Origin: DAITMV01 sp046318595
Lineage (GTDB): Bacteria > Pseudomonadota > Gammaproteobacteria > Burkholderiales > Burkholderiaceae_B
Assembly (NCBI GenBank): GCA_046318595.1
Contig: JBKCTV010000063.1
Coordinates: 1-19,416 of the forward strand
Length of the DNA: 19,416 nucleotides
Direction: 5' to 3'
Both the position numbers and the translations under genes were made by a program. Below, piece after piece: positions 6,751-14,898 of this stretch. A model generated the notes under the pieces. That model saw nothing but the letters and a program-made list of their open reading frames with translations, did not search any database and was not told where the DNA came from. Positions within the stretch are counted from its first letter, which is position 1, and the number at the start of each line of letters is the position of its first letter.

Positions 6751-7410
6751 GTGAAGCGCCAATTTTCTGTGAACGTTGCCGATATTTTTTCTTTTCTCCC
6801 GAACCAACTGAAACAACTTTCGTTGGCCGCTGGCTTGGCGCGCGCGCTAAACCATCTTTTGCGTCAATCGCCCGACCTGATGGCGAAAGCTGCGCCACAG
6901 GCCGGTAAGGTTTGGCGCCTGCAAGTCGCTGAATATGCCATTGCTTTCCGTATCGAGGCTGGTGGTTTAGTAGATGCGGCACCGGATGACGCCATCGCGC
7001 AGGCGGTCATTTCGGTTCCTGGTTCTGCGCTATTGCTTATCCTGACGAACCCCGAGCAGGCTATCGCACACGCAAAAGTCAGTGGTCAAGCCGACCTCGC
7101 CGCCCTGGTGGCGCATCTTTTCAAACATTTGCGCTGGCACCCCGAAGACGACCTGGCTGACTGGGTGGGTGAAGATGCGGCGGTGCATGGCACAGCGCTG
7201 GGCCGAAAAGCGATGGCCGGTTTACGAGACGGTTGGCGGCGCTTCGAGGCCGCCGGACGCGAGCATTTGGTTCATGAAAAAGCCGTTCTGGTGGCGAAAA
7301 ACGCGTTGGAAGGCTGGGCCGGCGAAGTACGGGTGCTCCGTGACGATGTTGCGCGGCTCGAAAAGCGGATTGATCGTTTGCTGCCGAATCAAAAGGCGAG
7401 CTTCCCATGA
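6751..7410 (+). CDS. ubiJ: Ubiquinone biosynthesis accessory factor UbiJ (SCP2 domain)
   Basis: Soluble lipid-binding protein that helps hold hydrophobic ubiquinone intermediates for the Ubi enzyme complex. It is 219 residues, close to other UbiJ proteins. The SCP2-like domain spans about 20-125 (AIAFRIEAGGLV, AVISVPGSALLLIL, HAKVSGQADLAALVAHLFKH). The WHPEDDLADWVGEDAAVHG segment is typical of UbiJ. A C-terminal coiled coil follows (about 188-212; EVRVLRDDVARLEKRIDRLL). The annotated start is GTG 6751; a second GTG at 6769 (codon 7) is equally possible, as neither has a good ribosome site. A TACACT hexamer at 6734-6739 may be a -10. The stop overlaps the ubiB start as ATGA, implying coupled translation. 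Confidence 0.92.
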   Translation: MKRQFSVNVADIFSFLPNQLKQLSLAAGLARALNHLLRQSPDLMAKAAPQAGKVWRLQVAEYAIAFRIEAGGLVDAAPDDAIAQAVISVPGSALLLILTNPEQAIAHAKVSGQADLAALVAHLFKHLRWHPEDDLADWVGEDAAVHGTALGRKAMAGLRDGWRRFEAAGREHLVHEKAVLVAKNALEGWAGEVRVLRDDVARLEKRIDRLLPNQKASFP

Positions 7411-9014
7411 CCTTATTCCGCCTGTGGCGTATCGTGACGGTTTTATGGCGTTACAGACTGCACGCACTCGCGATTCACAGTTTCAAAAAGACTTGGTGGA
7501 CGCGCTTACTGGGTATGTTTATTCCGCCGTCGCGTGATGTCATTTTGCGCGGAGAGCGCTTGCGTCGGGCGCTGGAAGATTTAGGGCCGATTTTCGTGAA
7601 ATTCGGCCAAGTGCTCTCGACCCGCCGCGATCTGTTGGCAGCCGACATCGCCGATGAGTTGGCGCATTTACAGGACAGGGTACCGCCGTTCGATTCTGCC
7701 ATGGCGGTGCGGCAGATAGAGCAGGCACTGGGCGAACCGGTCGATAGCATTTTTGTCGATTTCAATGCGACGCCCGTGGCCAGCGCTTCGATTGCTCAAG
7801 TGCATTTCGCCACGGTACGTGCTGGACGGCATGCCGGGCGGGAAGTCGCCATCAAAGTTTTGCGGCCGGGTATGCAAACGGTGATTGAAAAAGATTTGGC
7901 TCTGATGCGTGCTGTCGCGGGCTGGGTGGAACGCTTATGGCGTGATGGTAAACGGCTCAAGCCCCGCGAAGTGGTGGCCGAGTTCGACAAATACTTGCAT
8001 GACGAGCTCGATTTCATGCGTGAGGCGGCGAATGCTTCTCAGTTGCGTCGCAATTTTGCACCAGGCACGCCCGGCGGCTTATTGCTGAAGGTGCCCGAAA
8101 TAGTATGGGATTATTGCAGTACCGGCGTTCTCGTCATGGAACGGATGTACGGGGTGCCGATTTCCAAGCTGGATCGTTTAGCCGAGCTCGGCATCGACCT
8201 CAAGCGGCTGGGCCGCGAAGGCGTGGAGATTTTCTTTACGCAGGTGTTTCGCGACGGGTTTTTCCATGCCGACATGCACCCTGGCAATATTTATATCGGT
8301 GACCGTGGCGCTAATTTCGGCCGTTACATTGCTTTGGATTTCGGTATCGTCGGTACTCTCAGCGATATTGATAAGCACTACCTCGCGCAAAATTTTCTGG
8401 CGTTTTTCCGTCAGGACTACAAGCGGGTGGCGGAGCTGCATGTCGAGTCCGGCTGGGTTCCGCAGGGCACCCGCATCGAGGAACTCGAGTCTGCGATTCG
8501 CGCCTGTATAGAACCTTACTTCGATAAACCGTTGAAAGAGATTTCGCTGGGCCAGGCTTTGCTGCGTCTTTTCCAGACGTCGCGTCGTTTCAATGTCGAA
8601 ATTCAACCGCAGTTGGTGTTGCTGCAAAAAACCTTGCTAAACATCGAAGGCCTGGGCCGACAACTCGACCCCGACCTCGATCTTTGGAAAACCGCCAAGC
8701 CTTATCTGGAAGGGTGGATGCAGGAGCAGATCGGTTGGCGCGGTTTCCGGTCCAAGCTGCAATGGGAGGCTGCGCAGTGGTCGCAGATTCTGCCAGCGCT
8801 GCCGCGGCTCGTTTATCAATCACTCACTCAATCGTCGAGTCGGACTGATCGGCAGATCGAGCAGTTGGTCAAGCAGCAAAAACGCATCAACCGGGTCGTG
8901 GTTCTGCTGGTGACCGTCGTGCTGGTGATAGTAACCAGTGTCCTGTTGCAATGGAGCGTTGACCATGTTGACTGGGAACGCTTGAGCAATATTTTGAATT
9001 GGCCCGGAAGATGA
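7407..9014 (+). CDS. ubiB: Ubiquinone biosynthesis regulatory protein kinase UbiB
   Basis: Atypical ABC1/ADCK-family kinase-like ATPase needed for ubiquinone synthesis, thought to act on membrane lipid intermediates rather than as a classical protein kinase. Family marks in order: KxGQ as KFGQ (65-68) in PIFVKFGQVLSTRRDLL, the Ala-rich nucleotide loop ASASIAQVH (125-133), Lys150 in VAIKVLRPG, E206/N209 in DFMREAANA, catalytic HADMHPGN (287-294) and metal-binding DFG (311-313). A hydrophobic helix near the C-terminus (about 492-514; VVVLLVTVVLVIVTSVLL) anchors it in the inner membrane. At 535 residues it is slightly shorter than E. coli UbiB. The ATG lies inside the ubiJ stop (ATGA), so the two are co-translated. 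Confidence 0.96.
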   Translation: MTLFRLWRIVTVLWRYRLHALAIHSFKKTWWTRLLGMFIPPSRDVILRGERLRRALEDLGPIFVKFGQVLSTRRDLLAADIADELAHLQDRVPPFDSAMAVRQIEQALGEPVDSIFVDFNATPVASASIAQVHFATVRAGRHAGREVAIKVLRPGMQTVIEKDLALMRAVAGWVERLWRDGKRLKPREVVAEFDKYLHDELDFMREAANASQLRRNFAPGTPGGLLLKVPEIVWDYCSTGVLVMERMYGVPISKLDRLAELGIDLKRLGREGVEIFFTQVFRDGFFHADMHPGNIYIGDRGANFGRYIALDFGIVGTLSDIDKHYLAQNFLAFFRQDYKRVAELHVESGWVPQGTRIEELESAIRACIEPYFDKPLKEISLGQALLRLFQTSRRFNVEIQPQLVLLQKTLLNIEGLGRQLDPDLDLWKTAKPYLEGWMQEQIGWRGFRSKLQWEAAQWSQILPALPRLVYQSLTQSSSRTDRQIEQLVKQQKRINRVVVLLVTVVLVIVTSVLLQWSVDHVDWERLSNILNWPGR

Positions 9015-9087
9015 GCGACTTGCCAAACAACGCCGTCTGTCATCGGTTTACAATTCGCTGACTGTTTAAATTCATTATCGAATAATC

Positions 9088-10518
9088 ATGCTGCTCGGTT
9101 TCGTCATTGCCTATCTTGTGTTGTCCATGGGTATTGGGCTGTATGCGGCGCGGCGGGTGCATACGGCAAAAGACTTTGCTGTGGCGGGCCGCCATTTGCC
9201 TTTGCCGATCGTGACAGCGACAGTGTTCGCGACTTGGTTCGGCGCCGAAACGGTTCTCGGTATTTCTGCGACTTTCGTCAGGGAAGGGCTGCACGGCGTG
9301 GTATCCGACCCCTTTGGTTCGAGCCTGTGTCTGATTTTGGCGGGCGTATTTTTCGCCCGTAAGCTGTACCGACTGAATTTACTGACGATAGGTGATTATT
9401 ATCGGCAACGGTACAGCCGAACAGTCGAAGTGCTTTGCACCTTGTGCATCGTCGTTTCGTATCTCGGCTGGGTTTCTGCGCAGATCAAGGCCCTCGGGCT
9501 CACGTTTAATGTGGTGACGGGCGGGGCGCTCTCGGTCGAGTCCGGCATGGTCTTAGGGGCGGCGATCGTGCTGACGTACACGACTTTTGGCGGTATGTTG
9601 TCGGTCGCGGTGCTGGACTTTATTCAAATGTCGGTCATCATGGTGGGAATGCTGTATATCGGCTATGTTGTCAGCGACCTGACTGGCGGCGTGCTCCCGG
9701 TGGTGCGCCATGCACAGGCCGCCGGCAAGCTGACGTTTTTCCCCCAAACGCCGACGCTCTCGGCCTGGGTGCCTTTCGTGGGAGCGTGGCTGACGATCAT
9801 GCTCGGGTCGATTCCTCAGCAGGACGTTTTTCAGCGCATTACTTCCGCTAAAGATGAAAAGACTGCGGTGCGCGGGTCGGTACTTGGCGGGTCGATTTAT
9901 TTTATTTTTGCGTTCGTGCCAATGTTTCTTGCCTATGCTGCGACGCTCATCGATCCCGTGCGTTTCAATGCGCTGGTGCAGACCGATTCGCAGCTGGTGC
10001 TACCCACCCTGATTTTGAGCTATACGCCGATCGCCGCGCAGATCGTATTTTTCGGGGCTTTGCTCTCAGCGATCATGAGCTGTTCGAGCGCCACTTTGCT
10101 GGCGCCATCGGTCGCTTTTTCAGAAAACATCATCAAGGGTTTTTTGCCGAATTTGTCCGACCGACGGTTTTTGCTGATCATGCGTGTCGTCATCGTAACG
10201 TTCGCAGCAGCGATTTTGGTATTTGCGTTGCGCACGCAAGCATCGATTTTTGAAATGGTCGAAAGTGCTTACAAAGTCACACTGGTGGCCGCTTTTATCC
10301 CGCTGTTGGCCGGGTTGTACTGGAGAAAAGCGACCAATGCCGGGGCATTGGCGTCGATCGGCGCGGGCTTGGGTGTATGGCTGGTCGGGGAAGCTTTCCA
10401 TGCCGATGGCACCTGGCCCCCCCAGTTACTGGGGCTGATTGCGAGCGCCGCCGCGATGATCGCGGTATCCTTGCTGACCCACTCTACTGCGCATCGCCAT
10501 GACTTACAAAACCATTGA
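9088..10518 (+). CDS. Sodium:solute symporter (SSS family)
   Basis: A 476-residue inner-membrane transporter that would couple sodium entry to uptake of an organic solute. About 13 hydrophobic helices are visible along the whole length. Family marks include the DFAVAGRHLPLP motif after helix 1, GAETVLGISATF, LTIGDYYRQRYSR (about 110-120), FGGMLSVAVLDFIQM, PQQDVFQRITSAKDEKTA and GALLSAIMSCSSATLLAPS, the last being the Ser-rich helix that contributes to the sodium site in this family. The substrate cannot be read from sequence; proline, pantothenate and acetate are only possibilities. No Shine-Dalgarno is obvious before ATG 9088. A TACAAT hexamer at 9049-9054 could be a -10. The 3' end overlaps cysM by 20 bp, suggesting shared expression. 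Confidence 0.9.
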   Translation: MLLGFVIAYLVLSMGIGLYAARRVHTAKDFAVAGRHLPLPIVTATVFATWFGAETVLGISATFVREGLHGVVSDPFGSSLCLILAGVFFARKLYRLNLLTIGDYYRQRYSRTVEVLCTLCIVVSYLGWVSAQIKALGLTFNVVTGGALSVESGMVLGAAIVLTYTTFGGMLSVAVLDFIQMSVIMVGMLYIGYVVSDLTGGVLPVVRHAQAAGKLTFFPQTPTLSAWVPFVGAWLTIMLGSIPQQDVFQRITSAKDEKTAVRGSVLGGSIYFIFAFVPMFLAYAATLIDPVRFNALVQTDSQLVLPTLILSYTPIAAQIVFFGALLSAIMSCSSATLLAPSVAFSENIIKGFLPNLSDRRFLLIMRVVIVTFAAAILVFALRTQASIFEMVESAYKVTLVAAFIPLLAGLYWRKATNAGALASIGAGLGVWLVGEAFHADGTWPPQLLGLIASAAAMIAVSLLTHSTAHRHDLQNH

Positions 10519-11401
10519 AGATACGATCGGCAACACCCCGCTGGTTCGTCTCGTCCGCCTTCCTGGTCCGCTGAACGAGGAACGCGGCAACGTCATTCTC
10601 GGCAAACTGGAAGGCAATAATCCCGCCGGCTCGGTGAAAGACCGCCCCGCCTTGTCGATGATCGCCCGCGCCGAGGCGCGTGGCGACATTCGCCCCGGCG
10701 ATACCCTGATCGAAGCAACCAGCGGTAATACCGGCATCGCCATGGCAATGGCCGCCGCCATTCGTGGCTATAAAATGGTTCTCATCATGCCCGAGCATTT
10801 GAGCCTTGAACGCCGGCAAACCATGAAAGCGTTCGGCGCCGATATCGTGCTGACCCCGCAGCAGGGAGGCATGGAGTATGCCCGCGATCTGGCCGACAGC
10901 ATGCGCGACGAAGGCAAAGGCTATATTCTCGACCAGTTCGCCAACCCGGATAATCCATTGGCGCATTTCGAAACGACCGGCCCCGAGATTTGGCGCGACA
11001 CCGCCGGGCGGGTTACCCATTTTGTCAGCGCGATGGGCACTACCGGTTCTATCGTTGGGGTGTCGCGCTATCTGAAATCGCAAAATGCGGCCGTTCAGAT
11101 CGTCGGCGCCCAGCCCAGCGAAGGCTCGCAAATTCCTGGTATCCGTAAATGGCCGCAGGAGTATCTACCGAAAATTTTCGATGCGGACTGTGTCGACCGG
11201 ACCGAAAATGTCAGTCAGGCGGCTGCCGAGGCGATGGCACGGCGTATGGCTGCCGAAGAAGGCATTTTTTGCGGCATATCGGCCGCCGGCGCCGCCGTTG
11301 TGGCGTTGCGAATCGCGGCCGAGGTGGAAAAGGCGACGATCGTTTTCATCGTGTGCGACCGTGGGGACCGGTATTTATCGACGGGAGTATTTCCGGGGTA
11401 G
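10499..11401 (+). CDS. cysM: Cysteine synthase B (CysM)
   Basis: PLP enzyme that makes L-cysteine from O-acetylserine and sulfide, or S-sulfocysteine with thiosulfate. At 300 residues it has the CysM length. The PLP lysine is K47 in NNPAGSVKDRPALSMI; the substrate loop is TSGNTG (74-79); the PLP-phosphate loop is GTTGSIVG. The N-terminus YKTIEDTIGNTPLVRL and the EGSQIPGIRKWPQEYLPKIFD segment point to CysM rather than CysK. It begins 20 bp inside the end of the symporter gene in another frame, with no independent ribosome site visible, so coupled translation is likely. A long stem-loop follows the stop. Confidence 0.95.
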   Translation: MTYKTIEDTIGNTPLVRLVRLPGPLNEERGNVILGKLEGNNPAGSVKDRPALSMIARAEARGDIRPGDTLIEATSGNTGIAMAMAAAIRGYKMVLIMPEHLSLERRQTMKAFGADIVLTPQQGGMEYARDLADSMRDEGKGYILDQFANPDNPLAHFETTGPEIWRDTAGRVTHFVSAMGTTGSIVGVSRYLKSQNAAVQIVGAQPSEGSQIPGIRKWPQEYLPKIFDADCVDRTENVSQAAAEAMARRMAAEEGIFCGISAAGAAVVALRIAAEVEKATIVFIVCDRGDRYLSTGVFPG

Positions 11402-11419
11402 AAGACCGCGTGCTTGGTG

Positions 11420-11449
11420 CAATGCTCACTCAGTAGAGTTAGAGCGTTG
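11420..11449. other. Stem-loop after cysM
   Basis: CAATGCTC-ACTC pairs with GAGT-(TA bulge)-GAGCGTTG around an AGTA loop: 12 pairs including one G-T, with a 2-nt bulge. It begins 18 bp after the cysM stop. There is no T-run on either side, so it may be a stability element or part of a Rho-dependent terminator rather than an intrinsic one. Confidence 0.45.
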
Positions 11450-11501
11450 CAACAGAGATAAACGAAAAATCAGGTGAAGCACTAGTTTCTTGGTGCCACT
11501 T

Positions 11502-11529
11502 CTGAAATTGGGATTGGCGGTGGTACAAT
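11502..11529 (+). promoter_or_regulatory. Promoter immediately before the DUF2946 gene
   Basis: CTGAAA (11502-11507) and TACAAT (11524-11529) are 16 bp apart, matching the sigma-70 hexamers at 4 and 5 of 6 positions. Transcription starting 7 bases after the -10 would begin at or next to the ATG at 11537, giving a leaderless or nearly leaderless mRNA. No ribosome-binding site is seen, which agrees with this. Confidence 0.4.
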
Positions 11530-11536
11530 CCGCGAA

Positions 11537-11944
11537 ATGAGAATAGGCCATACAACGCGACGTGTGACTGCCTGGATTGCATGTTTTGCAATTCTTCTGG
11601 CCGCGATCGCGCCGACGATTTCTCATGGCTTTGTCGCCAATAAAGATAAAGTCGCAGGGGTTTCGTGGCTGGAAATTTGTTCGGCCAGCGCGAAAAAATT
11701 CGTCAAGGTCGCTGACTCGCAAACCCCCGAAAAACCTTCGGTGCCGATTGAAAAATCCATGCATTTCGAGCATTGCCCGTTTTGCCTGACGCATGCCGAT
11801 GCGGTTGACTTGCAGTCGGCACTCACCGTGAGTTTTGCGCTTGCAGCCGTTCCGCAGTCACTTCCTCTTCTTTTCTATCGCGCGCCACGCCCGCTTTTCA
11901 TGTGGGCACCTGCGCAATCACGCGCCCCTCCCCTCTCTGCCTGA
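11537..11944 (+). CDS. DUF2946 family protein
   Basis: A 135-residue exported or membrane-anchored protein of unknown function. The N-terminus is a signal-like segment (RRVTAWIACFAILLAAIAPTISHG, residues about 8-31). The family features are WLEICSA (about 44-50), the cysteine/histidine motif HCPFCLTHA (about 77-85) and the C-terminal SRAPP. The HCxxC...H arrangement suggests metal binding, and DUF2946 genes often sit beside TonB-dependent receptors or copper genes; both points are inference. A second hydrophobic stretch (about 95-115) may span or touch the membrane. It is followed by a small membrane protein gene and a TonB receptor on the same strand, which suggests a metal uptake or handling unit. 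Confidence 0.8.
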   Translation: MRIGHTTRRVTAWIACFAILLAAIAPTISHGFVANKDKVAGVSWLEICSASAKKFVKVADSQTPEKPSVPIEKSMHFEHCPFCLTHADAVDLQSALTVSFALAAVPQSLPLLFYRAPRPLFMWAPAQSRAPPLSA

Positions 11945-12021
11945 TCGTCGTCTTTGGTGTCGATGGCCTCGCCTTCGCGTAGGCTGCGGCTGACTGATAT
12001 TTCGATATAGGAGAACCTGGC

Positions 12022-12213
12022 ATGTCCGCCATTCTCAGAATTTTTACCGTGCTCAGCATTGGCGCGGTTTTGCTCGTCGGCGTGTTTGCGTACGGTATCA
12101 AGCGTGGGTTTCTACCCGCTGTCATCAGATTGCCGGAAGAGTCGGTGCGCCTGACGTTGATCCCGCTCGTCTCTGCAGAAGAAACACCGGATCGGCCCGC
12201 GGAAGCCCGCTAA
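12022..12213 (+). CDS. Small single-span membrane protein, unknown function
   Basis: A 63-residue protein I do not recognise. It has a good ribosome site (AGGAGAA ending 7 bases before ATG 12022), which supports real translation. Residues about 5-26 form one hydrophobic helix (ILRIFTVLSIGAVLLVGVFAYGI), followed by a short charged tail (SAEETPDRPAEAR). It lies 77 bp after the DUF2946 gene and 117 bp before the TonB receptor on the same strand. By position it could assist the receptor system, but nothing in the sequence proves that. Confidence 0.6.
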   Translation: MSAILRIFTVLSIGAVLLVGVFAYGIKRGFLPAVIRLPEESVRLTLIPLVSAEETPDRPAEAR

Positions 12214-12330
12214 GCTCGTTTAGAAATATCGTCCAGTGACCGGATCGTTGTCCCATCGTTTTCCGGCTGTACGGATGAGCTAACGCCATCAGATTTTAAT
12301 TTTTAGATAATCAGCAACCCAGGAAAGTTT

Positions 12331-14649
12331 ATGAAACTTCGTTTAAGCCCTTTGACTGCGGCGTTATTGGCGGCAGCCTCGACCAGCACATTTGCGCAGC
12401 AAGCATCCGATGCGCCTATCAAAACGCTCGGCACCGTTACCGTCACCGGTGGTCAGCCGACCTCTTTGCCCTCGCAGATTCCAACCACGATGGAGGGCGT
12501 CAATGCTCAGCAAATCGAACAGACCATTAACGCGACCGACAGCGAGGACGCATTGAAATACCTGCCGAGCCTGCTCGTGCGCAAGCGTTACATCGGCGAC
12601 TACAACCACGCCGTGCTGTCCAGCCGCGCGTCCGGTACCGGCAACAGTGCGCGTTCTGCGGTGTATGCCGACGGTATTTTACTGTCGAACTACCTAGGTA
12701 ACGGCGCGACCTACGCGCCGCGCTGGGGCTTGGTCACGCCCGAGGAAATCGAGCGGGTGGACGTCATGTACGGGCCTTTTTCCGCAGCCTACCCGGGTAA
12801 TTCGGTCGGTGCGGTGGTCGATTACGTGACTCGCATGCCGACGAAGTTCGAGGCGCACGCCAAGGCTGGCTATTACACCCAGCCCTTCGGCTTGTACAAC
12901 ACTCACGGCACTTACCAGGGCAAACAGGCGAGCGCGTCGGTCGGCAACAAGAGCGGCGACTGGTCGTGGTGGCTGAACGTCAACCGCACCGACAGTGATG
13001 GCCAGCCGCTAACCTTTCCGACCCGCGCTTACAGTTTGGCAGCGCCAGCGCCCGGCGCCGTGCCGGTCAATGGCGCGGTGCCAGGCCTGGACCGCACGAA
13101 CACACCCTGGTTGATACTCGGCTCGGCCACGCAATATCACACCATTCAGGACCACGCCAAAGCCAAAGTCGCGTACGATTTTTCGCCGACGGTGCGCGCC
13201 AGCTACACGCTCGGCATTTGGGAAAACACGTCGCGCGGGCGACCACAGAGTTATTTGAGCAACGCCAACACGGGCACTGCCGTTTACAATGGCCCGATCA
13301 GCATCGACGGCAAAGGCTACACGCTGGCGCCGTCGGACTTCAACTCTACCAACGAATCACTGACCCACGTCATGCATGGTTTGTCCTTGAAGTCGAATAC
13401 GCAGGGCATCTGGGACTGGGAAGCGGCCGCCAGCCTCTATCAATACCAGACCGACCAGTTGCGCACCGCCACCACCGCTTTGCCTGCGGCGGCGACCGGC
13501 GGCGCAGGCACGATTCAGGACCAGAACGGCACCGGCTGGAACACCCTGGCGCTCAAAGGCGTGTGGCGGCCGCAAGGCATCCAGGGTGCGCACATCGCGG
13601 ACTTTGGCGTGCAGCAAAACAGTTATAAACTTCGTATTCTGAGGTCGAACATCGCCGGCGATTGGCGTAACGATGGCGCCGGTTCGCTCGTCAACGATGT
13701 TGGCGGCAAAACGCAACTGCGCAGCGTTTATGCCCAAGATCGCTGGGCGTTCGCGCCGAAATGGCTGACCGTGCTGGGCGCCCGCCTCGAAAACTGGACC
13801 GCGTCGAACGGCTTCACGAAATTTTCCTCGACCAGCGCAGCCAATACTAACTATGCTTCGCGTGATGAAAACTACCTGTCGCCGAAAGCGGCCCTGTCGT
13901 ATCAATTGTTCAAGGACACCGTTCTCAAGGCCTCGACCGGCCGGGCGGTACGCATGCCGACCGTTGCTGAACTGTACGGCGCCACCTCGGCCACCAATTC
14001 CCAATACGTCAACGACCCCAATCTCAAACCGGAAAAATCCTGGACCAGCGAGCTCACCGCAGAAAAAGACCTCGGCAACGCGCTGCTGCGCTTAACTTTT
14101 TTCACCGAGAACGTGCATGATTCGCTGTATTCGCAAACCACTTTCGACTCGACCGCGAACGCCAACATCACGCGCGTACAGAACGTCGGGCGTATTCAGA
14201 CCAACGGCGTTGAAGTGGCTTACAACGGCAACGACGTATTGAAGAAAGGACTGGACCTGGCTGGCAGCCTGACGTATGCAGATTCGCGCATAAAGGAAAA
14301 CTCGGGCTTCGTCACGACGCCCGGCGACACCATCGGCAAGTATCAGCCGCGCGTGCCGGTCTGGCGCGCAACCACCTTGGCGACTTATCGCTGGAACGAA
14401 CGCCTGACAACCTCGGCCGGCGCCCGTTACAGCGGCAAGCAATACTCGACACTTAACAACTCGGACCCGAATGGTTTCGCTTACCAAGGCGCCAGCAAAT
14501 ATTTCACCACCGACGTGCGAGTCGTCTACAAACTGGCCAAACAATGGACTGCGTCATTCGGCATCGATAACCTCAACAACTACAAATACTGGAATTTTCA
14601 TCCGTATCCGCAGCGCACCTATGCGGCCGAGCTGAAATTCGATTTGTAA
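12331..14649 (+). CDS. TonB-dependent outer-membrane receptor
   Basis: A 772-residue outer-membrane protein that would import a metal chelate or similar ligand using TonB energy. A signal peptide ends near residue 22 (ALLAAASTSTFAQ). A TonB-box-like TLGTVTVTG comes next (about 32-40). The plug domain spans about 50-170 (DSEDALKYLPSLLVRKR, SRASGTGNSARSAVYADGILL, EEIERVDVMYGPFSAAYPGNSVGAVVDYVTR). The rest is a beta-barrel rich in alternating aromatic and polar residues, with the family motif NPDPNLKPEKS-like YVNDPNLKPEKSWTSELT. The C-terminus is AELKFDL, ending in Leu rather than the common Phe. AGGAAAG at 12321-12327 is the ribosome site. The DUF2946 neighbour suggests a metal substrate, possibly copper or iron, but the ligand is unknown. 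The 3' end abuts a transposase fragment. Confidence 0.93.
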   Translation: MKLRLSPLTAALLAAASTSTFAQQASDAPIKTLGTVTVTGGQPTSLPSQIPTTMEGVNAQQIEQTINATDSEDALKYLPSLLVRKRYIGDYNHAVLSSRASGTGNSARSAVYADGILLSNYLGNGATYAPRWGLVTPEEIERVDVMYGPFSAAYPGNSVGAVVDYVTRMPTKFEAHAKAGYYTQPFGLYNTHGTYQGKQASASVGNKSGDWSWWLNVNRTDSDGQPLTFPTRAYSLAAPAPGAVPVNGAVPGLDRTNTPWLILGSATQYHTIQDHAKAKVAYDFSPTVRASYTLGIWENTSRGRPQSYLSNANTGTAVYNGPISIDGKGYTLAPSDFNSTNESLTHVMHGLSLKSNTQGIWDWEAAASLYQYQTDQLRTATTALPAAATGGAGTIQDQNGTGWNTLALKGVWRPQGIQGAHIADFGVQQNSYKLRILRSNIAGDWRNDGAGSLVNDVGGKTQLRSVYAQDRWAFAPKWLTVLGARLENWTASNGFTKFSSTSAANTNYASRDENYLSPKAALSYQLFKDTVLKASTGRAVRMPTVAELYGATSATNSQYVNDPNLKPEKSWTSELTAEKDLGNALLRLTFFTENVHDSLYSQTTFDSTANANITRVQNVGRIQTNGVEVAYNGNDVLKKGLDLAGSLTYADSRIKENSGFVTTPGDTIGKYQPRVPVWRATTLATYRWNERLTTSAGARYSGKQYSTLNNSDPNGFAYQGASKYFTTDVRVVYKLAKQWTASFGIDNLNNYKYWNFHPYPQRTYAAELKFDL

Positions 14650-14872
14650 ATTTTTGGGCGAATTCCGGCTCGGGTAAAGAGCCCCCTGGATATCATATAA
14701 GGCGGTTTCGAAGGCATGGAAGGTGCGACATCTAAAGAATTTTCTGAGGGTCAATTTGGCTTTGGTATTGAAGCCTTCCACAATCCGGCTGGATAGCTGG
14801 CTTTTTGCTCAAACCTACTTGGGCAGCAGATAGCTGCGTACCGACTTGAGGCTGTATCTGGGCAGGCCGCGC
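14640..14872 (-). pseudogene. Remnant of an ISL3-type transposase (C-terminal end)
   Basis: On the minus strand, SQLSSRIVEGFNTKAKLTLR and then KFFRCRTFHAFETALYD match the conserved end of ISL3-family (IS204/IS1001/IS1165) DDE transposases. The usual LPEPEF ending is found in another frame just after a run of five G (plus strand 14682-14686), so the fragment is frameshifted there. Upstream, the same frame shows VRSYLLPK interrupted by a TAG (14815-14817) and a TGA (14809-14811). The rest of the gene is missing. It is therefore a decayed fragment lying between the TonB receptor and phoH, partly overlapping the receptor's last codons. No terminal inverted repeats could be identified. Confidence 0.7.
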
Positions 14873-14898
14873 TTAGCCCTTAAGCAACAGCCCACCTC

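Noticed and set aside
10484..11131. 215-codon minus-strand frame opposite cysM
   Set aside because: Antisense shadow of an intact, well-recognised gene; its composition reflects the codon bias of cysM.
13357..14004. 215-codon minus-strand frame opposite the TonB receptor
   Set aside because: Antisense shadow with no recognisable domain or ribosome site.
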